Under the pieces are notes generated by a model. The model ran no database searches. It saw only the letters and a program-made list of their open reading frames with translations, and was not told where the DNA came from. A stretch of 64,000 nucleotides of DNA from Helicobacter suis HS1. GTDB taxonomy: Bacteria > Campylobacterota > Campylobacteria > Campylobacterales > Helicobacteraceae. Of this stretch, positions 9,434-19,929 are shown one piece after another. Positions within the stretch are counted from its first letter, which is position 1. Every line of letters begins with the position of its first letter. The position numbers were made by a program, and so were the translations under genes. Where the stretch lies: positions 1,426,001 to 1,490,000 of the forward strand of contig NZ_AP026769.1 in assembly GCF_026000295.1 (NCBI RefSeq). The letters run 5' to 3'.

Positions 9434-10324
9434 CTATTTTTGATTCTTAATAGCAATTAAAACCCCCGAACACACAATAAGCCCCATGCCAATTCCTACC
9501 CATAAGCTTGGCCATGGATCTCCAAGCAAAATACCAAAGAGGGTACTCCAAAGAAGACGGCTATAAACCATAGGTGAGATAAGCCCGATAGGAGCAATCA
9601 TGTAGGCTCTGGTTAAAAAATATTGCCCAAATACCCCGCTTAAACCAATACCAGCCAAGCGCCACAAATCCCAATGCCAAATATCCCCACTAAAGCGCAT
9701 AGGGTGATAACCTGTAGCAAAGGGTGGCAGATGGATAAAAAAGCCTAAAAAACCCAAGAGACACATACATGAGGCAACCGCAAAGACAATTAAAGAGCCG
9801 TCATAATATTCTTTTAAGCGGTGCAAACTTGAGTAAGCAACCGCCACAATCAAGCCATTAAGTACACCCGGGAAAATCTGCTTCCATGTGAGGCCACTTG
9901 TGTGGGGGTTTGAGATAAGAATCACCCCAAACATTCCTAATAAGCCTGCTAAAAATACCCGAAATCCCACTGGTTCTTTAAATAGAAAAAAGGCAATTGC
10001 AATAGAAAAGATAGGCGAACTTTGGTTAAAGGCAGTGGCATTTGCTAAGGACATAGTGTAAATGTTATAGGAAAATAAGGACATGCCAAGTGCCCCCAAA
10101 GACATGCGCCATATTAAAAGCAAAGCAGCGCCCTTTTTGCGGGGCTTAAAACTAAAGGGTTTGAAACAATAAAAGATCATCAAAAAAATAAGCATGAAGA
10201 AAGCGCGGTAAAAGATATTTTCAGAGGGGGAGAAATAGCCGCTTGCTATTTTCATTAAAGCTCCCATAATTCCTAAAGCCAGTCCACTTAATAGCATATA
10301 CAACAAACCTAGTTTGACATTCAT
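9434..10324 (-). CDS. EamA/DMT-family transporter
   Basis: 296 residues with ten predicted transmembrane helices in two EamA repeats (DMT superfamily, RhaT/YdcZ-like). The repeat pattern shows as two similar halves, with the LALGIMGALMK start and a NPHTSGL turn at the mid-point. Such carriers export or import small metabolites; substrate cannot be told. ATG 10324 is preceded by GGAG. The RBS-to-neighbour spacing suggests co-transcription with the genes on its left. Confidence 0.85.
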   Translation of the reverse strand: MNVKLGLLYMLLSGLALGIMGALMKIASGYFSPSENIFYRAFFMLIFLMIFYCFKPFSFKPRKKGAALLLIWRMSLGALGMSLFSYNIYTMSLANATAFNQSSPIFSIAIAFFLFKEPVGFRVFLAGLLGMFGVILISNPHTSGLTWKQIFPGVLNGLIVAVAYSSLHRLKEYYDGSLIVFAVASCMCLLGFLGFFIHLPPFATGYHPMRFSGDIWHWDLWRLAGIGLSGVFGQYFLTRAYMIAPIGLISPMVYSRLLWSTLFGILLGDPWPSLWVGIGMGLIVCSGVLIAIKNQK

Positions 10325-10360
10325 GATAAACTCCTAAAGGGCATATACTAACACGGATTG

Positions 10361-11500
10361 TTAAAGGCTTTGGAGGATTTTTAATAACAGTTCTTGATTT
10401 TGTTTAGCGCATAGCTCTTTAGCGGCTTGGTTAGTGTTTTGCTTATAAAGTGTGATGTCTTCTAAGCGCAATTGGTGCAAGGCTATGGCTAAATCTTGCG
10501 GGCTACTTGTTTGGCTAACCACCCCGATTTCATAGCGCTTGATAATGGCTTGCATTTCAAAATTGGGTACAACACAAAGAGCCAAACGGCTTTGGATATA
10601 TTCAAAAAACTTATTGGGCATGGCGTATTTGATGTTGAGATTATGTGGCGGGCTAAAATAAAGTCCAATATCAAAGGCATTGCTAAAGGGAATGATTTGT
10701 TTAAACTCCACAGGCGGGATAATCCGGATTTGTTCCATGTTGAGGGTTTGTTTAAGCTGTTTTAAGCGCGCAGGAGTACCCACTAACATTAAAGTTAGAG
10801 AAAAACGCGTATCGCCTAAAGTTTGTGTGAGATATTCCATCATGGGTTTAAGGATTTCAAAACTACGATTCAAACTAGCGCCCCCGTGGTAGAGGATTTG
10901 GATTTTATGAGGGTTAGTAGGTGTAGGGGTAAGGGCGTGGTAAAAGGGCATGGAGTAAAACACACTGCTTTGTATTCCCTTTTTAGCATAAAGCGCTTGC
11001 ACACCTTTAGAGACGCTTAAAATATGGTTGCATCTTGGCATGTAGGTCTCAACTAAACGGGTAAAAAAACCTTTAAAAAGATAGCGCCAGCGGATATTAC
11101 TGCTATCTTGATCGGGATAGTATTCCCGCGCATCTAAGATCACCTTAGCCTGTTTTTTATAAGCTAACACGATGGGCAAAAGCACCAAATCAAAGCAAAA
11201 GATGAAATCAAAATTTGTTTCATTTAAAACCTCTATAATTTTTAAGCGGTTGATGGTGTAGATGAGGGCGTGATCGTTTTTTAGCAACACATCTAAATAC
11301 AGCTTACATTCTTGCACAAAATTGCGTTTAGGATAGGGTGGGTAGGTGAAAATTTGTGTGCCATTTTTAGATTCTAAGGGGGTTTTACTAATCCCCATGA
11401 GGCTTAAATGGTGTTGTCCTTCTAAAAGTTTATAGATACGATAAGGGCGCGGGCTAGTTAATGGATTGGCTGCCACAAGTAAAAGGGTTTTTGGTTTCAA
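10361..11500 (-). CDS. GT4-family glycosyltransferase
   Basis: 379 residues, two Rossmann-like domains. Features include the N-terminal VAANPLTSPRPYR loop, ILYHGGASLNRSFEIL donor-site start, and the C-terminal FDIGL...PNKFFEYIQSRLA block typical of GT4 retaining transferases with the conserved EX7E-like Glu in FFEY. Paralogue of the gene at 7033-8208. Probably cytoplasmic, adding a sugar to an LPS or lipid-linked precursor; the specific linkage is unknown. Start ATG 11500; ordinary spacing to the EamA gene. Confidence 0.85.
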   Translation of the reverse strand: MKPKTLLLVAANPLTSPRPYRIYKLLEGQHHLSLMGISKTPLESKNGTQIFTYPPYPKRNFVQECKLYLDVLLKNDHALIYTINRLKIIEVLNETNFDFIFCFDLVLLPIVLAYKKQAKVILDAREYYPDQDSSNIRWRYLFKGFFTRLVETYMPRCNHILSVSKGVQALYAKKGIQSSVFYSMPFYHALTPTPTNPHKIQILYHGGASLNRSFEILKPMMEYLTQTLGDTRFSLTLMLVGTPARLKQLKQTLNMEQIRIIPPVEFKQIIPFSNAFDIGLYFSPPHNLNIKYAMPNKFFEYIQSRLALCVVPNFEMQAIIKRYEIGVVSQTSSPQDLAIALHQLRLEDITLYKQNTNQAAKELCAKQNQELLLKILQSL

Positions 11501-11699
11501 AATATGTGCTTTTATAAGGCATTATACAAAAAAATAAGAGGGGGGATAGGTTTTTAGGTGTTAGCAAAGGTGGGGTAAAAGCTATATTGGAGCTTAAAAA
11601 GGTTTTTAAAATATTTTACAAAAACCCAACCATAGCCAAAAATGAGTAAAAAACACAGGTGAGTAGTATTAAAGTTAAATATTTGTTTGAACTTTAAGG

Positions 11700-12308
11700 C
11701 TAATGAACCTCTGGTAATGCTCGTGGATGACAAGAAAAAGCTCTACAAACTAAGTACTTCCCGGCTTTGTTAGGTTTATAATCTATTCCAAGTAACCCTT
11801 GTTTATAGGCTTGAAAGGCATTTTCCTCTAGACTCCATCTTTTTTCAGACGGGCTAATGTCTCTGATTAGTTTTGTTTTTCCTCCAGAGCTTATAAAATC
11901 CCAAGTGTGCCCAAAAATCTGTACCTTGCCTTTATAAGAACAATCAATATCATCAAAGCTTAAGCCATATTGATCGGCTTCTGGATCGCTTGGATATTCC
12001 TTAGAATTTAAGAAATACTTTTCCATGTCCTTTGTATTTTTTGGGTGGGGGAAACAAACTCCCTTTGCTATTTTTCCTGAGTGAGTTACACAGCGATCAT
12101 GTTTGGCATCATATTGCAAATCATGGGTTTTGCATATTTTTCTGAGATCTTCTACCCTCTGTAAAGAGAGCACATGTACTTTTCCTGTGGCTTTTTTGAG
12201 CCGTTTTAAGGGTTTATAAAAATAAGATTTGAGAAAAGAATCAAGCGTTGCTTGTTCAGGAGATTCATATAACTCATACATGTCTTCATTCCAGTTCCAG
12301 TAGTGATT
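11700..12308 (-). CDS. Uncharacterised protein, N-terminus overwritten
   Basis: About 202 native residues, rich in charged and aromatic residues (NHYWNWNEDMYELY near the start), with four Cys spread along the chain (CKTHD, CVTH, CFPHP, CRAF) and no obvious hydrophobic segment in the visible part. I recognise no family. The frame appears to begin with ATG at 12317, but that codon lies in copied amiF sequence starting at 12309; the true start is probably in the overwritten stretch. It is divergent from the gene at 12565-13599. Confidence 0.5.
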   Translation of the reverse strand, partial: NHYWNWNEDMYELYESPEQATLDSFLKSYFYKPLKRLKKATGKVHVLSLQRVEDLRKICKTHDLQYDAKHDRCVTHSGKIAKGVCFPHPKNTKDMEKYFLNSKEYPSDPEADQYGLSFDDIDCSYKGKVQIFGHTWDFISSGGKTKLIRDISPSEKRWSLEENAFQAYKQGLLGIDYKPNKAGKYLVCRAFSCHPRALPEVH

Positions 12309-12564
12309 AACGGGCATTATCTGCCATTTTAGGATAAATTTCCCCGGTTACAATTTCCCATGGATTTCTATGGCCTTGAACTAGAGTTGTATACCATCAA
12401 AGTTACAGATTTGTCCTTCACCAAAGTAGTAAAAGACATTATCATAACCGGCCAAATTCACACTCACGGTGTACATCAGGTTATGCCATGCATTAGAGCG
12501 GTTGGTTAAAATCCATTGATCGTTAACTTGTGTGCTATAGCCTGAGATGCGGATATACACATTA
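12309..12564 (+). repeat. Displaced copy D (from amiF 13818-14071)
   Basis: 256 bp matching amiF 13818-14071 at an offset of 1509, becoming 1507 after a 2-base TA insertion near 12391. It replaces the region between two divergent uncharacterised genes, removing both starts and their promoters. Confidence 0.9.
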
Positions 12565-13599
12565 GATTCTAGTTTTAATACATTTGCGGCTTTGGCTAAG
12601 TGGACTAAGCAACTTTTAGAATAATCGGGGAATAAAGGGCCTTCTGTTTCTTTTAAATGTGGTTATTTTAGTGTAGTTGGAAATACGCAGTTTGGCGATT
12701 CATACTACACTTTCCTAGTTCTCTTTGCAGAGGCCTACCAACATAAGAAGAAAAAAGACGAAGGGTTTTGTTTGGGGGTTATAGAGAAAAAAGAGAAGGA
12801 AAGCGCGCTTTATAAAGGTTTTTGCTTAGAGGGCTTTAGCCAAATAGATCTTCATAATACCAATAATCCTAAACATATTAACCTTGTCCTTTATAAAAAC
12901 AAACACCCAACACTTCTTTTTGCACAAAAACCCCAAAAACCTGATACAAAAAAACCTCTTGTAAATTATCTCACCTTCCAGTTTTTCAAAGATCGTTTTT
13001 ATTTAACCCACTTCTCAGACAACACAAACATTTTTTTTAACCATATAGGCCATGAGTTTCCCATGTATGCGGTTAATAACGCGCTTCTAAATGATCTCTC
13101 ATCTAAACAAACAAATATTCAGTACAGCAGAACAGACACCTATACAACAAAGATCACACTTGATGGTACGCTCTACACGCTTATTAACCAGACTACAAGT
13201 AATCAATCTCAAAAGAAACTCTCCAGTTGTCTAGAAATTAAAAGGGGGAATACAACGCTGCGGGGGAAATTTTGTTTAGATGGCTTGGGTAAGGTAAATT
13301 TTGTTTATAAGAAAAATTACATCACCCTAGAATTTTCAGGTCCTCTAGGCCATGAGATTAACCGCAAAGCCTACCTCACCTTTAAAGTGGTACGCGGGAT
13401 TTTTTATTTGCACCAATACAGCGAGCAAAATTTTAAGGTAAATAAAGATGGCTCTATAAAAATCTTAAGAACGCAGATTATCTATCGCCAAAACAGAGAC
13501 GATCCACAAAATAAAAACCCTATAACCCTTGATACTCTTAATAGCAACTACCAACGCCAACTACTTAACCAATGTATCAAGCGGGGCTATTGTATGTAG
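12565..13599 (+). CDS. Uncharacterised repeat-containing protein, 5' end missing
   Basis: The frame is open from 12625 to 13599 and also from the copy junction to a lone TAA at 12622. It has no ATG near its start; TTG 12772 is the first candidate but sequence before it is clearly coding-like ([13 protein letters not shown]). The protein contains two related modules of about 90-110 residues, each opening with GFCLEGF or KFCLDGL, followed by beta-rich segments ending in FYLTHFSD or FYLHQYSE, with paired Cys. That suggests an extracytoplasmic beta-sandwich repeat protein, but no signal peptide can be seen because the 5' end is overwritten. Function unknown. Confidence 0.5.
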
Positions 13600-13614
13600 C
13601 CCCAAATGTACTTA

Positions 13615-14619
13615 TTACTTGCCAAACCTTCCGCCAGTGGTAGGATAACCATAAATTGAGCCGTCTTTAATTTTCATGTGATCTTCCCAAGGCAATTTAT
13701 ATTTACCTGCGGCTAAATCTTTGATATAGGTTAAACCAGCATCGCTCTCACCGCCCGGTTTAGCCACATATCCACGGTGGCCTAAATTGTAAATATTATT
13801 TTCCAAGCCCCAGCTCAAACGGGCATTATCTGCCATTTTAGGATAAATTTCCCCGGTTACAATTTCCCATGGATTTCTATGGCCTTGAACTAGAGTTGTA
13901 CCATCAAAGTTACAGATTTGTCCTTCACCAAAGTAGTAAAAGACATTATCATAACCGGCCAAATTCACACTCACGGTGTACATCAGGTTATGCCATGCAT
14001 TAGAGCGGTTGGTTAAAATCCATTGATCGTTAACTTGTGTGCTATAGCCTGAGATGCGGATATACACATTACAACCCTTATAAGCCGCCTCACGCGCTAA
14101 TTCTGGAATCATGCCATCATGGCAAATACACACAGCTAACTTAGATCCGCCCGGACCCTCACATACGGGCATACCTAAATCCCCCGGATACCAAGGCTCA
14201 ATAGGATTCCAAGGAAAGAGTTTGCGGTATTTTAAAATGATTTCGCCCTTAGGGTTAATAATAATAGCGGTGTTATAGGGGTTTTTGTTAGGATCGGGGT
14301 TGCGCTCCATAATAGAAAATACGCCAAAAACACCTGCTTCTTTACAAGCTTTAGCATACATGTCTGTTTCTTTTCCCGGTACATCTAAAATAAATTCCTC
14401 ACTGATCCATTTAGCGGTGTTTAAACCTTGTGTGCTGTATTCAGGGAAAATAATGAGTTCTACACCCGGATAACCCGCTTTAGTGGCATGCAAGGTTCTA
14501 ATAATGCTTTCAATGTTCTTATCAATATCTGCCCGGCCATTAACCACAGGAACGGGAAACTGAATTGCTGCGACTAAAAACCCTTCAATGGGTTTGCCCA
14601 TACTGCCAATACTGCCCAT
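13615..14619 (-). CDS. amiF: Formamidase
   Basis: The 334-residue nitrilase-superfamily enzyme hydrolyses formamide to formate and ammonia, a nitrogen and acid-defence source in gastric Helicobacter. The catalytic triad is E60 (IIFPEYS), K133 (KYRKLF) and C166 (CICHDG), at the same positions as the H. pylori enzyme, and the length is the same. ATG 14619 follows AAGGAG. It lies 139 bases downstream of pfr on the same strand with its own AT-rich spacer, so a separate promoter is likely. Residues about 184-267 are the source of copy D. Confidence 0.97.
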   Translation of the reverse strand: MGSIGSMGKPIEGFLVAAIQFPVPVVNGRADIDKNIESIIRTLHATKAGYPGVELIIFPEYSTQGLNTAKWISEEFILDVPGKETDMYAKACKEAGVFGVFSIMERNPDPNKNPYNTAIIINPKGEIILKYRKLFPWNPIEPWYPGDLGMPVCEGPGGSKLAVCICHDGMIPELAREAAYKGCNVYIRISGYSTQVNDQWILTNRSNAWHNLMYTVSVNLAGYDNVFYYFGEGQICNFDGTTLVQGHRNPWEIVTGEIYPKMADNARLSWGLENNIYNLGHRGYVAKPGGESDAGLTYIKDLAAGKYKLPWEDHMKIKDGSIYGYPTTGGRFGK

Positions 14620-14758
14620 GAAAACTCCTTAAAATAAGATAAGTGGCCTAGCCACAAAAGCATACTAGGGCAGCAGTTCTAATTGAGGGTAAATAAAAAA
14701 GGGGTAACTTTTTTCTGAGGTGTAGTTTAGTTAAACCCCACCCCCTCCTAGCAGATTT

Positions 14759-15256
14759 TTAAGATTTTTTAGTGGTGTTTTTGATGTATTGATCAGCTAG
14801 ATACAAGCCATGCCCACTCTCACCCATCAACTTGATTTTATCCAAGAGATTTTTAAAGAGCACTTCCTCTTCATGCTGTTCAGCCACATACCATTGTAAA
14901 AAGTTAAAGGTAGCGTAATCTTTGTGACTTAACATGTGATCTACCAAAGTGTTGATAGAGTGGGTGATGTGTTGTTCATGCTTATAAGCTTTTTCAAAGA
15001 TTTCTACCAGACTTTGAAACGCATGTTCAGGGGCTTTCACTTCCTTGAGGTGTACGCCTACTTCATTCTCGTTTAAATAGGTGATGATTTTAGTCGCATG
15101 GGCGTATTCATCGCTAGCATGATTAAATAAAAACAACCCAGCTCCATCAAAACTATGGGTATAACACCAAGAACTCATGCTCATATACAAATTAGCAGAA
15201 TAAAACTCATCCATCACTTGGCTATTGAGCAACTTAACGGTTTCTTGAGGCAACAT
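14759..15256 (-). CDS. pfr: Non-heme ferritin
   Basis: 165 residues starting MLPQETVKLL at ATG 15256, forming the four-helix ferritin subunit that oxidises Fe(II) and stores iron in a 24-mer cage. Ferroxidase ligands are visible in SDEYAHA and in WYVAEQHEEEV. The open frame reaches further upstream, but that part is a copied piece of feoB (15263-15382), so the native promoter and most of the ribosome site are absent; only the first few bases upstream are native. The gene sits next to feoB, an iron-uptake gene, on the same strand. Confidence 0.93.
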   Translation of the reverse strand: MLPQETVKLLNSQVMDEFYSANLYMSMSSWCYTHSFDGAGLFLFNHASDEYAHATKIITYLNENEVGVHLKEVKAPEHAFQSLVEIFEKAYKHEQHITHSINTLVDHMLSHKDYATFNFLQWYVAEQHEEEVLFKNLLDKIKLMGESGHGLYLADQYIKNTTKKS

Positions 15257-15262
15257 AAAAAC

Positions 15263-15382
15263 CATGGCATAAACGCTTTTCTGCTTGTTCTTTGAGTTGT
15301 ATAATAATCTCTAGGGGATTTAAAACGCTCTGTGGTAAAGCCTGCTCTAATAAAAGATAAGCGCCTTGTTCTAGGCTAAGAT
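15263..15382 (+). repeat. Displaced copy E (from feoB 16766-16885)
   Basis: 120 bp identical to 16766-16885 at an offset of 1503. It replaces the last codons of feoB and the upstream region of pfr, and gives feoB a false C-terminal tail. Confidence 0.9.
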
Positions 15383-17461
15383 GAGTTACATAATAGGCTA
15401 AAAGAGAAAAGATATAGGCCACAGCTGTAGTGAAGACAAATAAATAAAGTACAAACTTAGCCCCGCCTGCTTCTTTGCCAAAGGTAATGGTGGCCGCAAA
15501 GCAGGGAATATAAAACATGATAAAAACAATAAAGGCAATAGCTGAGGGGAAACTTACATTTTGGGCTAGGGTTTTTCTAAAGCGCATTTGATCTTGGGGG
15601 TTATTGCCTAAGGAGTAAAGTACCCCTAAAGTGGAAACAACCACCTCCTTAGCCATAAAGCCGGTAACTAATGAAATGGAAAGTTGCCAATTAAAATCCA
15701 TAGGTTTAAAAACACCGTGTATAGCCTGCCCTATACGCCCTACTAAGCTATACTCAAGATTGCTTTTTTGTAGGTTTTCCTCTAGCAAATGCAAAGCTTG
15801 CTCTTGTTTGGAAGTTTCTAAGGGGTGGGCTTTGAGCTTCTTATATGCGATTTGGTAAGTTGTAAGCGCTTGGGGGTCTTTAGGATACTGCGAGGCAAAC
15901 CAAATTAAAAGAGCTCCGGCTAAAATATAAGTACCTGCCTTTTTAAGATAAGAAAGAGATCGCGTATAAATACTCACCCAGATTACCTTAGGGCTTGGCA
16001 TGCGATATTTTGGCATCTCCATGATAAAAGACTCATCTTGCCCTCTAAAAACACTAAGTTTAAGAAATTTAGCCATGAAAAGCGCGACTAGTGCTCCGGT
16101 TATATAAATCATGAATAGCACAAAAGAGGCGTATTTATCAGGGAAAAATGTACCCACAAAGAGTACATAAATAGGTAGCCTTGCGCTACAACTCATAAAG
16201 CCAATGACAAAGAGAGTAATAAGCCTTTCACGCTGGTTTTGTAGCGTTCGGGTTGCCATGTAAGCAGGTACAGAACAGCCAAAGCCTGTAACAAGCGGGA
16301 TAAAACTTTTACCATGCAAGCCAAATTTATGAAAAATCCCGTCTAAGAGAAAAGCGACGCGACTCATGTAGCCTGTGGCCTCTAGGAGTGAAATACCCAG
16401 ATAAAGCACCATAATTAACGGTAAAAAAGAGAGTACCGCCCCTACTCCACCGATGATTCCATTGCCTAAAAGCGAACCTAAACCTGTGTTACTTATATGT
16501 GTTTTTAAATAATCACTTAGTAGAGTAAACCCCGTTTCTATAAAACCTTGTAAACTTCCCCCTAGCAAAAAGCTTAAAGAAAACACTAAAAACATCAGCG
16601 CTAGAAAGATAGGGATACCATACACTTGGTGCATGAGGTATTTATCAATGGCTTTTGTGTAGTTAGTAGAAGTGGGGATTTGTTTGCAAACTTGTTTGGC
16701 TAGTTGTTTACTAAATTTAAGGGTTTCTTGGTTGAGAATAACAGAAAGAGAGCCTTCTTTTAAGGCATGGCATAAACGCTTTTCTGCTTGTTCTTTGAGT
16801 TGTATAATAATCTCTAGGGGATTTAAAACGCTCTGTGGTAAAGCCTGCTCTAATAAAAGATAAGCGCCTTGTTCTAGGCTAAGATTATGCGAATTTAAGT
16901 AAGCATGTAAATTTTCTAAGGGTTTGGTATTAAGCTGTTTGGCTAAATGATCTAACTCTAGTTTAAAGGCCGGGCTATAGGTGATTGTGGGGGGGGTGTA
17001 GGCTTGCTGGTGGAGTGTGATGAGGTGTTCTAGGATTTTTTCGGTATTTAAACGCGTATGAGCAGAGGTACAAATGCAAGGAGCGCCTAGAATTTTAGAA
17101 AGCATTTTAATATCAATTTCTAATCCTTCCTCACATGCCTCATCCCACATATTAAGGGCGATGAGAATCTTATGTTGGTTTAAAAGTTGGGTGGTGAGGG
17201 TGAGGTTGCGCTCTAAATTGGTACAATCCACTACATTTAAAATAAGATCGTAAGACTCATGATCTAAAAAGCGCTTGGTGATCTTTTCCTCAATGGTAAA
17301 ATCATTGAGCGCATAAATACCGGGTAAATCAATAATATTGATAGTGTAGCCACCATAAACAACACTAATTTCTGTCTTTTCTACTGTAACTCCTGCAAAA
17401 TTGCCCACTTTTAAATGCGCGCCACTCACGGCATTGATGAGCGAACTTTTCCCTACATTGG
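15383..17461 (-). CDS. feoB: Ferrous iron transporter B, both ends overwritten
   Basis: Inner-membrane Fe(II) permease with an N-terminal G-protein domain. Native sequence begins at the P-loop PNVGKSS, followed by VGNFAGVTVEK (switch I), DLPG (G3), NVVDCTNLERN and the NMWD specificity motif, then two Gate regions and about ten membrane segments. The first ~10 residues (including the usual G of the P-loop) and the start codon are replaced by copied modC-like sequence (17462 on), and the C-terminus after LLAYYVT is replaced by copy E. About 693 native residues, near full length. A C8 homopolymer lies in the G-domain linker at 16989-16996. Confidence 0.92.
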
Positions 17462-17758
17462 GCGGGGTTTTTAATTTCAGATTAATCTCTAAATCAAAAT
17501 CCCCACTAGCGCCACTAAGCTGCTTAATAAGTGCTATCTCTAACACCTGCCCCCTTTAAGAGCTAAGTCTAAGACAATAGCGCAAATGATAAAGGGTAAA
17601 ATCAAGCCCGCTAGCCTCCAAAGCTAAATGTGGTTTAAAGGGGGCGTAAGAGCCTTTAAAATCTGCTTTTTTAGCGTCGCGGTGATACACCGCATTACTA
17701 TCACCCCTAATAAAAATAAAATGCACAATAGGAAAGCCTAACGCACTTAAATGCAGGC
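17462..17758 (+). repeat. Displaced copy F, a mosaic (from 18955-19251)
   Basis: 17462-17677 (216 bp) equals 18955-19170 at an offset of 1493. Two further pieces, 17691-17702 and 17726-17758, match 19184-19195 and 19219-19251 at the same 1493 offset, separated by unrelated bases of equal length. It erases the feoB start and the end of the aldolase-like gene. Confidence 0.9.
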
Positions 17759-18194
17759 TAGAGGAGCGATCTTTCCAGTCTTTATAGTTTTTAGGATCGT
17801 AGATTTCAATTTCTTGCCCTAAAAGCGAACAACCCAAATAATCTTTAGGGATTAAATGATCATGGTTTAATGAATAGGCGATAGCATGGGGAGGTCTTGC
17901 ATAGGCAATAAACCGGGCTTCTGTAAAATACTGGTAGATACTTGCATGGATACTTGTATCCATGCTTGATTCTTGCCAGCGGTAATCTAATTTATCATGT
18001 AAAACAATAAAAGACTCTTCATCTAAATTATCAAAGACGGCATTGTTTTTATTGATAATAAAACGCGTAGCGCCCATGCGCGCTGAAATAGAACCGCGAA
18101 AAATGCTAAAAAACCCTTTGCGAAACATAGAAAGCGATACCTTTTGGAGTTGCTCAAGTAATTTTTGATCCACTTCGCGTACATAGATATTCAT
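17678..18194 (-). CDS. Class II aldolase/adducin-like protein, C-terminal part corrupted
   Basis: Starts at ATG 18194. The recognisable part carries SLSMFRKGFFSIFRGSISAR, the FIVLHDKLDY strand, the metal-site-like RPPHAIAYSL, and HFIFIRG...YHRDA near the end, as in class II aldolase/adducin-domain proteins that bind a divalent metal through His. From 17758 downwards native and copied residues alternate (the run LHLSALGFPIV and the final ~45 residues come from the pseudouridine synthase gene), so the true C-terminus is lost. The real enzyme activity cannot be predicted; the family includes sugar-phosphate aldolases and epimerases. It overlaps the modC-like stop by 4 bases. Confidence 0.7.
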
Positions 18195-19039
18195 GACAAA
18201 GATTCTAACACATCTAGTTTAAACGGGGTAGACCATTTGAGTAAGACGCTACTTCCATGCGCTAAAGAGGTCTTAATTGGGAGAGATAAAACCTGAGATT
18301 CAAGCATAAGAGTAAGGGTATTGCTATTACTATTTAAGACTTTGGCTAATAATCCGTCATCACAGCGTGTAGGGATTTTTATTTGGCATACATGGCGCTT
18401 TGATTGTTCTTGTATACACACAAGAGTATCTGCCATTTTATAAGCCTCTATTGGATCGTGGGTGATCATAAGAGTTGTGAGATTAAAATGTACACTTAAA
18501 TACTTGATCTCTTCTCGTAGTTTTGTACGCATGTTAGAATCAAGGGCATTAAGCGGTTCATCTAAACATAAAATTCCCTGTGGGCTATCAAGTACTCTAA
18601 GAATAGCACGCGCTAGGGCAATTCTTTGGGCTTGTCCACCTGAAAGGGTGTCAATTCTGCGTTTTAAAAGCCCTTTTAATTCCATTGAATCAATAATGGC
18701 ATGTATTTTTTCTAGATCGCGCTTATTAGCAAAGGTGATATTTTGATACACATTTAAATGGGGAAAAAGCCCATAATCTTGGAAAACAAAGCCTACAGAG
18801 CGTTTTTGAGGGGGGAGGCAGATTTTTTTATCTGTATCTAGCCACACTTCCTTATTAAAATAAATCCGCCCGCTATCCGGTCTTTCTAATCCAGCTAGCA
18901 TGCGCAGCAAAGTACTCTTGCCCGCTCCAGATTTGCCTAAAATCCCTATAATTTGCGGGGTTTTTAATTTCAGATTAATCTCTAAATCAAAATCCCCACT
19001 AGCGCCACTAAGCTGCTTAATAAGTGCTATCTCTAACAC
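18191..19039 (-). CDS. modC: Molybdate-type ABC transporter ATP-binding protein
   Basis: 282 residues: Walker A GKSGAGKST, Q-loop VFQDYG, signature LSGGQAQRIALARA, Walker B ILCLDEPLNALD, and H-loop MITHDP, followed by a C-terminal regulatory stretch. The FPHLNVYQNI stretch and short length fit ModC, the ATPase of the ModABC molybdate importer. No modA or modB stands next to it in the window, which is unusual. It lies 10 bases after the pseudouridine synthase gene and overlaps the aldolase-like gene. Another anion importer ATPase (sulfate, phosphonate) cannot be excluded. Confidence 0.75.
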   Translation of the reverse strand: MLEIALIKQLSGASGDFDLEINLKLKTPQIIGILGKSGAGKSTLLRMLAGLERPDSGRIYFNKEVWLDTDKKICLPPQKRSVGFVFQDYGLFPHLNVYQNITFANKRDLEKIHAIIDSMELKGLLKRRIDTLSGGQAQRIALARAILRVLDSPQGILCLDEPLNALDSNMRTKLREEIKYLSVHFNLTTLMITHDPIEAYKMADTLVCIQEQSKRHVCQIKIPTRCDDGLLAKVLNSNSNTLTLMLESQVLSLPIKTSLAHGSSVLLKWSTPFKLDVLESLS

Positions 19040-19048
19040 CTGCCCCCT

Positions 19049-19929
19049 TTAAGAGCTAAGTCTAAGACAATAGCGCAAATGATAAAGGGTAAAATCAAGC
19101 CCGCTAGCCTCCAAAGCTAAATGTGGTTTAAAGGGGGCGTAAGAGCCTTTAAAATCTGCTTTTTTAGCGTTTAAATAAGCGCGCGCATTACTATCTTTTG
19201 TATAAAGAGGTTCGCCAACAATAGGAAAGCCTAACGCACTTAAATGCAGGCGAATCTGGTGTGTACGCCCTGTGAGTGGGGAAATTTGGAGTAAAGTTTG
19301 GTTATTAAAAGCATCAAAGCAAAGAATTTTAATAGTAGTGGCGCTAAACTTGCCTTGCTTATGGATTTGTGATCGCACACCTAGATCGCCTCGCAAATTA
19401 GAGGGCTCTAAAATGGGCAAAATGATACTAAAATCCCCGCTCGCATAGTTGTGCATATCTCCTTGCACTAAAGCGGTGTATGTTTTAATGATTTGGTGGT
19501 TACTAAAAAGAGCGCGTAGATTTTTTTCATGTTCTTTATTCTGGCTCACTAAAATAATGCCACTAGTTTCATAATCTAGGCGGTGGATTAAGCGCGCTTC
19601 TTGGTTATGGCTATAAACACTCTCATAAAGGCTAAAGCTGTGGTAGTTTTTAGGGTGGGAGTAGAGATTTTTAGGCTTGTAGTAGGCCTGAAAAAAGGGA
19701 GTAGAGAAAAAGGGTTTATGCAGGGCTGAGGGGAGTGCTTTAAAAAAAGTAAGGGCGATTAAACCTTGTATTTTTTGGGATTTTTTAAGAGGGCTCTGAT
19801 CTAGGGCTTGCAGACGCCCCCTATCAATATGGCTTTGGGCTTTTTGGACGCTACAATGCAATATATTTGCGACAAATTTCCACGCCTTAATGGGTTCTTT
19901 GATCTCAAAGATTTGGCGTACAAAAGGCA

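Noticed and set aside
11501-11699. Possible small RNA or gene between the GT4 gene and the next frame
   Set aside because: Only AT-rich spacer with no tRNA-like fold, no ribosome site with a frame, and no convincing hairpin.
15263-15382. FeoB C-terminal extension or a pfr-feoB fusion
   Set aside because: The extension is an exact copy of an internal part of feoB at the series offset.
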